In this document: positions 11,008 to 22,226 of the stretch, in pieces | Numbering within the stretch: the first letter of the stretch is position 1 | Layout of the letters: each line of letters opens with the position of its first letter | Source of the DNA: Carnegiea gigantea | Taxonomy: Eukaryota; Streptophyta; Magnoliopsida; Caryophyllales; Cactaceae | Length of the DNA: 64,000 nucleotides | Direction of reading: 5' to 3' | Assembly (NCBI GenBank): GCA_029747015.1 | Contig: JAKOGI010001183.1 | Coordinates: forward strand, 179,501 to 243,500 | Made by a program: the position numbers and the translations under genes | The notes under the pieces: model-generated | Database searches by the model: none | What the model was told of the DNA's origin: nothing | The model's input: the letters and a program-made list of their open reading frames with translations, nothing else

Positions 11008-13523
11008 ATGCGCAGGAGGAGCCAAGGGAGCCAAGCCCTTGTCCCATTTGATCCTGAGATAGAAGCAGCCGCACGCCGGCGCAGCGGAGAAGCAAGAAGG
11101 AAGAAGAGGGCAGAGAGGACAATGGCAGAAGGCGACCATAGAGTGCTGCCGGACTATGCTCTGCCCCAAGTATCGGGCATCACCTCCTCCATAGTTAGCC
11201 CTGCAGTCGAGGCTAATAACTTCGAACTCAACCCAGCACTTATCTCACTTGTGGAGCGGGAGCAATTCAGCAGACACCCATCTGAAAACCCCAATGCGCA
11301 TCTTCGCAAGTTTCTTGCGAAGTGCGACACTAACAAAATCAACGGGGCGTCCGCTGATGCAATTAGGCTGCGGCTTTTCCCTTTCTCGTTAAGGGACAGA
11401 GCCAGTGACTGGTTACAGAATGGGGAGCCCAATTCATTCACCACCTGGGAGATGCTCTCCAAGGCCTTCCTCAGCAAATATTTTCCACCGGGCAAGACTG
11501 CAAAGCTGAGGACTGAGATTACTTCATTCCTTCAGGGGGATGGCGAATCCCTTTACGAGGCTTGGGAGAGGTTCAAGGACCTCCAGCGGCAGTGCCCTCA
11601 TCATGGCGTTCCTGACTGGCTCCTTATCCAGACATTCTATAATGGGTTAGAGCAGTCAGTGAAAATCTCAGTGGATGCCATTGCAGGAGGAGCTCTCATG
11701 GGTAAGTCGATTGAGGCGGCGAAGGTCTTGTTGGAAGAGATGGCTTCCAACAATGATCATTGGACAAGTGATAGAGCCACCCCGTAGAGGAGCGGCGGCA
11801 AGTACGTAGTCGACGCTGTGACCCTCCTAGCCAGTCGGGTGGATGCGCTGGTACAGAGATTAGACAAAGTGGCCACCTTTCCCACTCCAGGTGGATCTTC
11901 AGGGCCATCCATGGGGACTTATGCATACTGCAAGGCATGTGGTATCCAGGGACACACCTCCATTGAGTATTACAATGCTCCCTCCAGCATTGAACATGTC
12001 AATGCTTACCACACTTACACCTCACCTCCTCAAAATAACCCCCATCCCATCTCCTACAGCCAGGGTTGGAAGAGTCACCCGAACCCCGTCTATAAAAATC
12101 CCAACCCCCATCCCCAGACCTCCATGCAACCACCAGGTTTCCACAACCGACCTCCCTACACTCCACAACCTCCACCTCCCGAGCCTACATCTCACCTGGA
12201 GAGTCTTATGGAGCACTTCATAGCGACCCAGACTATGACCAATGAGACTCTTAAGGAGTCCATCAATCTACTAACCTCCAGAGTAGATATTATGGCCGCC
12301 CATCAGAAAACGATGGACACGCAGATTGCTCAGATTGCCCAACAGGTGAGCCTCCTATCCCGACCTCAAGGGCAACTTCCAGGCCAGCCAGAGGTTAACC
12401 CCCGCTGCCACGTCAATGCCATCTCCACGATGGAAGAGGGGTTAGAGGAGAGCCTAGTGATGGTTCTTCACGAGGTAGTTCCCGTTCCTGATTCTGTAGG
12501 GACGGAGGGGCAAGCGCGAAAGGAGACTCGGAGCTCTTCTGAGAAGGCCACCCCTACACCTCCCACTCGTCCCTTTCAGCTGCCAGTGCCTTGCCCTCAG
12601 CGACTAGTATGGTCCAAGCTACGTCAGCTTGAACCTAGATTCGCGTAATTCTTGGAAATCTTACGCCGAATCTATGTCAATAGCCCCTTCCTGGAGGCTC
12701 TCAAGAATGCCCCTGTGCAATTTCAATTTCTACGAGAGCTCCTATCCAAAAGAGGAGATCCAGGGGACGTCCCAGTGGCCTCAGTCATCGAATCCTGCAG
12801 CGCACTTCCATCGAGGCGGCTGCCATCAAAACTGCAGGATCCTGGCAGTTTTTGTATCCCATGCTGCATAGGGGATATGCAGATTGAGAGAGCCCTTTGT
12901 GATCTGGGGGCCAGCATAAGTCTCATGCTGCTCTCTCTCTCTACAAGAAGCTGTAACTGCGGGACCTCATGCCCACCCGCCTAACTATTCAGCTTGCAGA
13001 CTGCTCCACTAGGCAGCCCGTAGGCATCCTGGAAGATATTCCAGTCCAAGTGGGCCAATTCCTGATTTCCTGTAACTTTATTATCCTCGACACGGACGAA
13101 GACTTCCCTGCCCCACTCATCTTAGGTCGCCCATTCCTTGCGACTGTAGGGGCAGTGATTGACGTGTAGACGGGCACCATGTCCTTCACCGTTTACGGCG
13201 AGCGCGTGGATTTCCACTTTCCTCCACCCACACCACCTCCCACACCTGGTGCCCATTCCGCCCCCACTCCCTCTCCTGTTCCACATGCTCCGAGTGTGGC
13301 GGTTATTGATTGGGGTGGCGGGTCCCATTTGCGGCAGCCTGTCCTGCCTCTCCCACCTCCATTGCCTCCTGCTGCTATTGGCGGGCCTCCTTGGGCGACA
13401 TTGATGCCTGATTTCACCCCTGGGAAGTGCTGGCTACCCCATCATCCACCTCTTCCATTCCCACACCTCCCCCCAGCATGCGAGCATCGTCCTCCTGAGG
13501 TAAGGGTCAAGCTTATGACCTAA
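11008..13523 (+). pseudogene. TG1 gag-protease reading frame with three breaks
   Basis: Retrotransposon gag followed by an aspartic protease. ATG at 11008 opens a basic N-terminus; the gag core covers 11250-11760 (WLQNGEPNSF, TEITSFLQGDGESLYEAWERF, CPHHGVPDW). TAG at 11785-11787 interrupts, but the same frame continues to TAA at 12646-12648 and again beyond it to about 12935. The zinc knuckle near 11930-11970 (CKACGIQGH) has Tyr where the last Cys should be. The protease core ALCDLGASISLM (about 12890) is followed by a frameshift in a CT run near 12935; LGRPFLATVGAVIDV ends at TAG 13167-13169. The frame then stays open through a proline-rich tail to 13523. The TAA at 12646 and the TAG at 13167 also occur in TG2 at the same codons; the TAG at 11785 does not. 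Full-length protein would need readthrough and a frameshift. Confidence 0.85.
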
Positions 13524-15389
13524 AACAAGCGCTTCTTGGGAGGCAACCCAAGGTAATTCTTTCTTTCTCTCCCCCCCCAAAAAAGTGTGTGTGTCCATCC
13601 ACCCTCTGCCCCTTTCCCTTGTTCCTTTTCTGCGTCCTTTTCATTGAGGACAATGAAAATCTCACGCATGGGGGGCGTGCTTGTCACTCATCGGGGGTGA
13701 GTCGATTGACATCACTTGCATTCGCATCATATAGATAGGACTTCATATAGTTGCACTTAGTCATTTTTATCATTTTATTTATTTACAGCATGTAGCTTAG
13801 AGTATATAGGTTAGACCTTGCATCGCAAAAGGAGAAATGATCGAGTTGGGCTTTCATAAGCTTTCCAGGTACCATCTCTCACCCTTCTCTTCATTATCCT
13901 TTATATCTTTATTGCCTTCTTAGTTAGCTTTATTGCTTTCCAAAAAAAAAAAAACCAAAAAAACCCAAAAAAAAAAATCTGTAAAAACCCCTCTTGTGAT
14001 GAGATTGAAAGGGGTGATGATTGATTGATCATGTTGGGTTGTGTGTTGAGGCGTGACTTGTCTTGGTGTGAGACTTTGTACAAATTGTGTTTGTGTTTAT
14101 CACCCATAGTTTCTTTGCCCTATGTTGCATGCTAACTACCCCTGAGATTCATATGGTTTGACTTGATCGACCTTGATGAATGGGACATACCTTGGAGTAA
14201 GTCACTTGACTATGGTAGGTTTACCTGTGAGATTCTTGAGCCTAATGACTATTTATTACACATAATCTCTACTTTCTTTCATGTGTAACTCCTCCATGAT
14301 GCATCTCTAGAACTTGGTCTTGTTCTCCTTGAATATGCATTTAGCAATTGCATGTGTTGAAATGATTGAGACAATTTTTGTTCACGCAGCCACATTAGCC
14401 AGAAAGCCACCCGTTGTTGCATGTTACCTCTTTTGGTAGCCCTTTGTGCCTTCCCCCCCCCCCCATTGTTGTTGCTGCACCATATCAATTACACACTTGA
14501 CCTGTGCATATTTCCTTTACCCTTGTCAAGGTCTAGTGGGGCGGCACTTCCACGATGTAGTTGGGCTATTGGGGGCATTTGATTATTCACTGCGGGTATA
14601 TTACTAGTGGCCCGTTTGCGGGAAAATTGCGAATCGATTTTTTTTTGTATTTTCAACCCTATCCAATGTGCATCCTTTTTGCTTCTAAAAAAAAAAAAAA
14701 GAGGAAAAAGAAGAAGAGAAAAAAAAAGAGAACTTGCAAATAAAATGAGTAGTGTGGAAGCTTTTGCAATAAGCTTGTTTGGTTCCTCTTTAGAGGTTTT
14801 TGCGAGATTTGATGCTCGATTCGCAAGCGTGTGTGAGGTTGTAATCTTAGTGTTGATTGTGGAAGTATTCTTGCTCCCTAGTCTTTGACTAATAGCTCCA
14901 CTTTCCCCAAATTTTTCCACTTCTCACCCTTGCCCCCAGCCCCATTACATCCTTATCGCAAGCCCTCATGATTGACACATTGCATATTGCATTTTTGCGG
15001 TGGAAAGTAGAGAACGTTACCAAGCATATGGTAGTTTGCCTAATTGGTTGGAGTATTGAGCGTGCCCTTGTTACATATTTCAAACACATTGAGAGGAGTG
15101 TTCCACTTTGCCTTAAAGTCAGGTCCTATCAGTCTTACTTACTCACCATTTGTTGAGGAAGGTTATGTCCTACTATGTTTTTCAATATTGGGGTGTGTGG
15201 TGTGTTTCATTTAGGCAAGGTGATTCATGGATGACATTGCATACATTTTTATTGAAATTTTCTTGCACACCTTGACTTGACCACCTTCACTGCATGATTA
15301 GCGTGATTCGTCAGTCCTCCATCCTTTCCCTTGAAGAGGGTGTGTTTAGAGGTTCACCATCCTCCCTGATTTTTCATGGCATAATCTTG
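13524..15389 (+). other. TG1 3' internal non-coding region
   Basis: About 1.9 kb without coding sequence. It opens with GCTTCTTGGGAGGCAACCCA (13531-13550), a block also found in TG2 at 44781-44800 and common downstream of the coding region in Athila-type elements. It has poly-A/C/G runs near 13570, 13940, 14452 and 14690. The whole stretch aligns with 44810-46690 of TG2. Short open frames inside it (for example 14489-14920 minus) carry no recognisable domain. Confidence 0.7.
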
Positions 15390-15422
15390 CTTGGGGACAA
15401 GCAAGAGATAAGCATGGGGGCG
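15390..15422 (+). other. TG1 polypurine tract and upstream conserved motif
   Basis: GGGGACAAGCAAGAGATAAG followed by GCATGGGGGCG immediately before the 3' LTR. The G-rich tract is the plus-strand primer. The 'GGACAAGCAA..GATA' motif recurs next to the PPT in TG2, GY and NA. Confidence 0.85.
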
Positions 15423-16837
15423 TGATGAACCTCTATTTTGTACTATTTTTAGCCCCTATTTGACCCATTTCCTCCCCCGTTTTCACATTCAATTGCGTTA
15501 AGGAAGGGTCAAATCAGCCTCCTTTTGTGTACTTTTCACTCATATAACATCTTTCGATATTTTCAGGAACTTTACTGAAGAGACGGAAAGGTGAACAATA
15601 TTTAGCAGAAAGGGATGCCAAGAAGGCGAGAAAAGCTACGAAAAAAGCGTCGCACGGAAGTCCCGGAGAATAGAACACACGCGACAGGGCAAACCGGCAA
15701 CCGCGAAGAACCGACAACCTGAACCGGCCGCCACATGGCACGGTGTGGCCGTGCCACGTGGCACGACCTTGCCACGTGGCCGGTTCCCCAAATCGGCTTT
15801 GGCGATTCTCCAGAAATTTGGCACGGTGGTTCCGTGCCTCTGGGCACGACCGTGCCACCCCCCGTTCCGCGACGCGACTTAAACTTTCCTTCGGGGCTGT
15901 TTTGAGGGACATTCTGTTTTTATGCTTAGTTTATGTTTAATTTCCTCTCAAGCACTCTTCCTTAGGCGATTTTAGGTTTAGTTTTAGAGTTTTAATCTTC
16001 ACGCTCTTGAATTGTAATTTTGGATTGGAGTTTGATTATGCCTTCAGTTTATACGATTAATTCCAGGTTCTCTCCCAATTCTCCTTCCTCTTGTTCTTGA
16101 TTATTTTGGGTTTGAGTTGTCATGGTTATTGGATTGAATATTGTGATTGTTGTGTTAAACATGATTGTAAGCTAAATCCCTCAACTTAGGTTGGGATTGA
16201 CGCTGAATATGTGTAGTTGAATCTTGTACTGGCCCAATCCCTGCTCCCCCTTCGTTGTGCAACTATTAATTCTACCATGCACGACACATGCTCGATGAAA
16301 TGCTCGAAAGAACATTCATCCTTTTTACTTGGGGTTTAGGGGAGCGTTGAGAGACTAAACTTTTACCTAGTGCGCCTTAGTAGACGATTAGGGTTTTAAT
16401 ATGAAAATAGTTAGGATTCTAATTAGGATTTGAAATTGTAGATCTTGTGATCCTTTGACTCTTAGTCCCATGAAATAGGCGACTATAGTTTTAGGATTGG
16501 TCTTCGACCCTTGAGAGAGGGAGGAGATGGGCTTAATTGCCAATTTATCCATTCGTGATGCATGCCTGGGAGATGTTTGGTAGGGCTAGTAATTGATTCG
16601 CTAGCATATTTGTGCTGTTAATTCCAACCTAAGTGTTTACTCTTCTGCTGTTTAATTCATCTTTAAGTCATTATTGTTTCCTTTAGTTTAATTCCAAACC
16701 TCCAACTATGACTGCCTAGCTTGAGTGGCCTAATTAGTTCTAGTAGTTGAAGCCAAGTTCCATGTGGATTCGACCCGTACTTACCGGTTGCTAGCTACAG
16801 CTACGCCGTGCACTTGTGGTAATTAAAACTGCTAGCA
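15423..16837 (+). repeat. TG1 3' LTR, full length 1415 bp
   Basis: Starts TGATGAACC and ends GCTAGCA, followed by the target duplication. It contains the palindromic array at 15732-15858. It is the only complete LTR of this copy. Confidence 0.93.
15732..15858. promoter_or_regulatory. Palindromic GGCACG/CGTGCC array in TG1 3' LTR
   Basis: CACATGGCACGG, CCGTGCCACGTGGCACG and GCCACGTGGC at 15732-15780, then GGCACGG...CCGTGCC and GGCACGACCGTGCC at 15820-15858. CACGTG cores are perfect. The LTR otherwise shares no sequence with the Copia LTR. The array precedes a TTAAA-containing stretch at about 15878. The deleted 5' LTR lacks it. Confidence 0.75.
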
Positions 16838-16842
16838 CGTCA

Positions 16843-17430
16843 CTCCAACTACCTACCTCAAGAAGCCAACTCGTCTTAATTGGGGTTGCTGGCCATATGT
16901 TGTTGGCTGATGCTGTAGCAAAATCTTGATCCAAGCTCTCAACGTCCCTTTACTCTCACTTTAATTTCGTCTCTTTTTAATCCTTTGATTTGTTGTTCCA
17001 TCTTTAAAAACCGGAATGTTCATCCCGTGTTTGGTAAATATCTCCAGAGACTTTTGATTAATTGCATCTCCTAAAGTGCCAACCAAGATCGGAGGCTAAA
17101 CACAGCTCGTACAACTCTTCTACTATGACCGAAATTTCTTTCGAATGGAGTTAAAGCCTCTAAAATTTTAGACTACAACCCTTCTCTTTCCTCAACTCGC
17201 TTCTACCTTGAACTTGTGTTTGAATCAAAACCTCAAACATTCAAAAAACTCTTGCTCAACAATAAAGTCGCTCACCTCCGTGGCCTAACGGCTTCTATGA
17301 TTCAACAATTGAGATCAACATTTAACTGCTCCTGATAACCGTACGAGTGAATCACCAGTTTCTTCGAAAAAGAAACAAAAATTGAAAGTGGCGAGGAACA
17401 TACATCAGTAGCACAACGAAGACAAAATTG
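16843..17430. other. Unidentified mixed-composition DNA, right part
   Basis: Continuation of 9831-10397 across the TG1 insertion. The plus-strand frame from 17133 to about 17334 is open for roughly 65 codons, but I recognise no family and no start context. From 17377 the sequence is the second copy of the 100-bp block seen at 9708. Confidence 0.4.
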
Positions 17431-18873
17431 TTTTTTTTTTAATAGAAGCAGCCAAAAGAAAGATAAGAAAAAGATAAATAAAAAATAAACATTGAAAGTT
17501 GGATGGAAAATAAAGTAATAGCACAACTAAAAAAAGAAAAATTAATAATTATGCCTAGTTTTAAATTCGTCCCCAATCAAAGAAAGGAAGGCTAAAGGGC
17601 TAGACACCGACTCTCATAGCTTTAGTATAATGTATGTTGTGGCTTGAATTAAGCATAAGAATAGTGTAATCCCGAGCCTGCCTCGCAACATAGGCCTAGA
17701 AGGCTAGAACCTTAAAAACTTACTATAAAGAGACAAACAAGTTTAAATTGTAAAATGAGCCAAATTTAGTGACATTTTTAAAATTACTTATATATATGAT
17801 ATCAGCGGGCTTATGTAGCACTGCAGGTCCATATTAGGGTAAAGTTCTCCCAAAACAAACTCTCAGTCACTTGAGTTATATTCAAGAGTCACTAGTTGTC
17901 GATTAAATCAGCACTTGCTGTCTAATATGAAAAGGGTTCTCTTGCCAATAGCCACAGGCCTACTTGTGAAGATACATGCAAATTGACGTTGTAATTTCCA
18001 ATCAAGAATTGGTAATGATGCAACTATTGATTCAAGGCTAATGGCTTGCTTGCCCCTTTTTTTGAACAAATAGTTTGCCATTATTCGGTTCCCTATTATT
18101 CAGTTCCCTATTAATATTGTGAAGATACATGCAAATTGACGTCAACCGCATCCTTTATAGGCCCAGAGCTTTTGCCAATCAAAAAAAGCAACAGCTAATG
18201 ATTGCCCAAATGAGCTCAGCGGCTAGCTTGTAGCTAACAATATTAGATTTAGACATGGCTAAAGCTGATCTGATTCAAAGATTCGACCCGAAATATCGGT
18301 AAATTGTAAGTTTTGAACACAATTTTCTCGATTCGAATTCGAAATAAACCAAAGCCGAAAAATATGCAAATTAGCAGGTCAATCCCCACTTGAACTTGAA
18401 CCCGAGCCTATCCGTTCGACCCAAAAATTATGTCTCTTTTTTATTTTTCTCTAATTTACCCCTCAACAATAATAGTTAGTCATTTTTATCAAATAGTTTA
18501 AAAATATATTATATGAATACTGCATCCCTTTACAAATTAAACAATAATAACCTTTCTTTCGCTCTCTATTATCTGAAAATAACATCTTATGAAAATGAAA
18601 AAAGGGGAAAAATGGGCATGAAATTGCCTGAAATAACCTAGGCTAGCTTGGAGTGAATAATATTAGATTGGCGATTGCTTGCTTATTTAAATGGCCTTGG
18701 AGAAGATATTTAAAAGAGATAGTGAACAAATTAGGGCAGCTAAAAGCGTTAAATATTGATAGTCAGTAATCTCAAAGTCTATATCATACATCCGAGAGTA
18801 TGTATTGTCGAAAGCCATATAAGTACAGTATATGTTAATAACCGTTAATATAACAAATACATGTCGAAAAATG

Positions 18874-18969
<96 letters not shown>

Positions 18970-19699
18970 CAATATATAGGAGTATATACTCTTTGGTGTA
19001 TATAATAATTTACCTAAGTAATCTTCATCAAGGATAATACAACTTCATGTATGATCTCTTCAAGAAAAGAAAATCACTTTGCACGCAGGAGTACTAAAAA
19101 TCTCGATCTAGAATACTTGATTCAGTAGTGATTCTTCTGATTTGAACTTCACAACCCAAAATAAAGAAAATATTATAATCGTAGGAGTAGCAAATTTGAA
19201 GAAAATATGAGTTTTGTTTTCAACAATCTAGAAAGCTATGCGAAAAATAGAGCCTTTGGATGCAACATGTTGACAAAAAGATTTAATAAACAACTTGGAC
19301 ATGTATTTTACAGCGCGCCATAACAACTCTTGCATGGACCAAGTCTTAAAAAAATCTATGTGAACTGAATTGCAAATGCTGCATTGCTTTTCCTTCCTTT
19401 TGGTTATGATTTAAATGATATTCATTATTCATCTATCAAATCCAGGTTAATCTGACCAAGTCTTAAAAAATCTGTCATTGATTGAAAGGGACCAACATTA
19501 TGAAATTAATAACATTAAAAAAATTGTAGTTTATATTCACCGACATCTCGCATGTTCTTATTGCCGTTTATTTTAATTTATCCAACTAACTAATACCATG
19601 TAGGACTTGATATACTTACCCCTAGACTTATGCCTTTGGCTTTCCATAGCATAGTTAAGTAGCTCCTACACTGGGGTCTTATAGATATCATTCCAGATT
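17431..19699. other. Shared duplication sequence without recognisable genes
   Basis: AT-rich; no coding frame of note. It includes a (TA)n tract and a repair-like scar at 18079-18142, where 26 bp from 17964-17989 reappear in place of about 150 bp present in copy 2. Confidence 0.6.
18873..18967. repeat. (TA)n microsatellite
   Basis: About 95 bp of almost pure TA, broken once by 'ttatatatagata'. It is absent from the matching place in copy 2, so it expanded after the duplication or was lost there. Confidence 0.95.
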
Positions 19700-20145
19700 T
19701 TGAGTTCAAAGTTCTTTTGTTTGATTAACATTTTTCTCCGCCACAACAATCCAATTAGCATTTACGATAATTGCCATAGTGGGGTTAAATGCTAATCAAA
19801 TGAAAGAATTTGGAGTCAAAATTCATATTTGAGTTTCTTTTGATCTGTCCCATTAGATGATCATGTTTCAATCCAAACCATTGAAATTATTTTAATTGCT
19901 AAAAATATCGGCTGAATTGTTTTAGTGGCCAAAAATGTTAACTGAATAGTCATAGTGGAGATAAATGCTAATGAAATAAAAGAATTCGGAACTTAGAATT
20001 TAGATTTTAACTTCTTTTAATATTTCCTATCAGATATTCAAATCTTGACTCGAATCGTTGAAGTTGAAATTTTCTTGTAACTTTCGACGGACCATATCAT
20101 CTATTCCTTACTTGTAGTTATAAGTATTGGGTTGTACATAAATAT

Positions 20146-21706
20146 GAAATGTTATATCAGAAGCTGGAGACTAAGGAAGGGGAGAAGGATGTCTTCAGCT
20201 TAGCAAGGGCTAGGGAAAATAAAACAAGAGACTTGGGAAATGTAAGGTACATTAAAGGCGATAACAGTAAGGTTTTAGCATAGGATGCGGAAATAAGGGA
20301 GAGATGGCAGAGTTACTTTTGTAAACTCTTCAATGGCGAGTTGAGTGAGTATTGGTGGAGAAATGAGAGAGGGACTCAGGAGGAGCAACAAAACTATAGG
20401 TTTTGCAACTATATTAGTAAAAAGGAGGTTAGAGACGCATTAAGAAAGATAAAGACTGAGAAGGCTGTGGGCTCGGACCGTATCCCTGTAGAAATATGGA
20501 AGTATTTGGGCGAAGAGGGGACAGAGTGGTTAACGGAACTTTTTAATATCATTTTTAGGACTGCGAAGATGGCTTGCGAATGGAGATTTAGTGCATTCAT
20601 CCCACTTTACAAGAATAAGGGTGATATCCAAGATTGTAATAATTATAGAGGTATTAAACTACTTGGTCACACTATAAAATTATAGGAAAGGGTGATTGAG
20701 GGAACGTTAAGGAAGGATACTTCCATTTCGAAAATCAATTTGGTTTTATGCCAGTTAGATCGACTACTGAAGCAATTTATCTCATAAGAAGGCTCATGGA
20801 TAGGAAAAATGATCTCCACATGATGTTTATAGATCTAGAGAAAGCATATGATAGAATATCACGTGAGGTGCTATGGGAGTGTTAAAAGAAGAAAGGGGTG
20901 TCGAAGACGTACATTCAAGTATCAAGGATATGTATGAGGGAGTAAAACTAAGTGTAAGAACCTCTGGAGGAGACATAGAGGACTTTCTTATTGACATTAA
21001 GCTTCATCAAGAGTCAGTCTAAGCCCTTCTTTTTTGCTATCATTATGGATGTACCAACAAAAACGATTCCGGACGAGGTACCATGGTATATGCTATTTGC
21101 AGATGATATTATTCTCATCGATGAGAATATGGATAGTCTTAATAGCATGTAAGAGCGATCGAGACATACCTTAGAATCTTAGGGTTTTAGATTGAGCAGA
21201 TCAAAGACTTAATGCTTGAGATATGGGTTCAGTGGTGAGGAAACAGGTAGGGAAAAAGTCACCATGGGTGGTGTGGGAATATCGAGGGTCGAGAAGTTCA
21301 AATACCAAGGATCAATCTTAACAAGGGTGTTTTTGTTGCACCTCTATTTGCTTAAGTCGTAGTCTCTTCACAACTATGGTTCCCCCCTCCACCTTCGATT
21401 GTTTGACTGTAGACTAATATTGGCCAGTTTAGTCATATGTCACCGCTTGCTGCTCAAGGTATCCAAAACTCTTACCCGTCATCTATTGTTCATATTAACT
21501 TATGTCATTTTAAGTATTTAGGTCTTATGTTTGCTAAATTATTTAACCGACTAATTTTCAACATCTAATTATATTCTTAAAACCTTTTATGCGGTTTTAT
21601 TGAAAACGGTCTCTGTATATGCAGTCATGTGTATAGGGGTGCCTATATTTGGATCTCCCTAAAGCGTGCGAAAGCGGAGCTAATACTGGGAGTTGTTGTT
21701 GTTGTT
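20146..21706 (+). mobile_element. 5'-truncated RTE-type LINE
   Basis: Non-LTR retrotransposon bounded by a perfect 16-bp target duplication GGTTGTACATAAATAT (20130-20145 and 21707-21722). It ends in a short GTT/TTG repeat at 21691-21706, as RTE elements do, not in poly-A. The endonuclease domain is missing because of 5' truncation. The element is absent from copy 2 of the duplication. Confidence 0.9.
20170..21330 (+). pseudogene. RTE LINE reverse transcriptase remnant
   Basis: The open part 20341-20685 shows the RTE pattern just before the RT fingers (KAVGSDRIPVEIWKYL, WRFSAFIPLYKNKGDIQ, NNYRGIKL). Further on, in other frames, come FIDLEKAYDRI (about 20825-20860) and the catalytic FADD box (about 21098-21110). 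Stops at 20281 and 20683 and several frameshifts show it is dead. The enzyme would have copied LINE RNA at nicked chromosomal target sites. Confidence 0.88.
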
Positions 21707-22226
21707 GGTTGTACATAAATATACAAACTCATGGATACCGATGATAATAACGCATATGGATAGTACCCATGTGGGTATTACCCATATGTAAAGTACACAT
21801 ATGAATAGCAAGAGCTATTGGTAGGGTATAGGTTGGGTAACAATATTTTTGAGAAAATATGGGTATGAACATACCCTACCCATACCCTCCCAATGCCCAT
21901 CCATACTCCAGATTAATTAAATACATGCAGTTTTTTGCCCTTAACAACAAGTGGATTTTCAATATTATTTTTTTCGACCTTGTCATCTTCAACATAATTT
22001 TCACCAGCGTTGACGTGTCATGATGATTTAAAGTAGGACCCAATTCTGACTATAGAATAACGTGACAAGACAGCCAGTAAAAGAGCTTTCTTTTACCTAA
22101 GTTGCCCCTCAATTGCTTAAATATATAAAACCAAAAAATCCAAAAAGAAATGTCATGCAATTGTTTTTACTTGAATCTCGTTTCTTTCTTCTTCCCATCT
22201 TCTCAACCATTAACCTAACTGAGGCT

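Larger units (their letters stand above)
10398..16837 (+). mobile_element. TG1: gag-protease-only Gypsy element (TR-GAG/Athila type)
   Basis: A 6.4-kb plus-strand element with a tRNA-Asp primer site, gag and protease sequence, a polypurine tract and terminal repeats. A 5-bp target duplication CGTCA lies at 10393-10397 and 16838-16842. No reverse transcriptase, RNase H or integrase sequence exists between protease and 3' LTR, as in the TR-GAG elements known from plants. The 5' LTR is 453 bp and the 3' LTR 1415 bp; the difference is exactly one 962-bp deletion. Outside that deletion the LTRs are about 95% identical. It must depend on another element for enzymes. Confidence 0.92.
19700..21904. 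mobile_element. Unclassified insertion carrying a LINE
   Basis: Flanked by near-identical 10-bp repeats (ATTCCAGATT 19690-19699, ACTCCAGATT 21905-21914), while copy 2 has a single ACTCCAGATT. Subtracting the nested LINE leaves about 640 bp: AT-rich 19700-20145 and 21707-21904, the latter with short GGGTA/TACCC-like runs. No terminal inverted repeats are evident. A 10-bp duplication could fit a Mutator-like or other element, but the class is open. Confidence 0.5.

Noticed and set aside
13179..13523. Proline-rich frame as a separate gene
   Set aside because: It is in frame with the protease upstream and separated only by the TAG at 13167, so it is treated as the tail of the gag-protease frame.
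14489..14920. 143-codon minus frame in TG1
   Set aside because: Opposite to the element's sense, no domain, and not conserved at the matching place in TG2.
15514..15912. 132-codon minus frame in the TG1 3' LTR
   Set aside because: Runs through the palindromic array and is antisense to the element; no domain.
16843..17376. Possible host exon on the plus strand (open from about 17133 to 17334)
   Set aside because: About 65 stop-free codons without a start, splice-site support or recognisable family is within chance for this composition.
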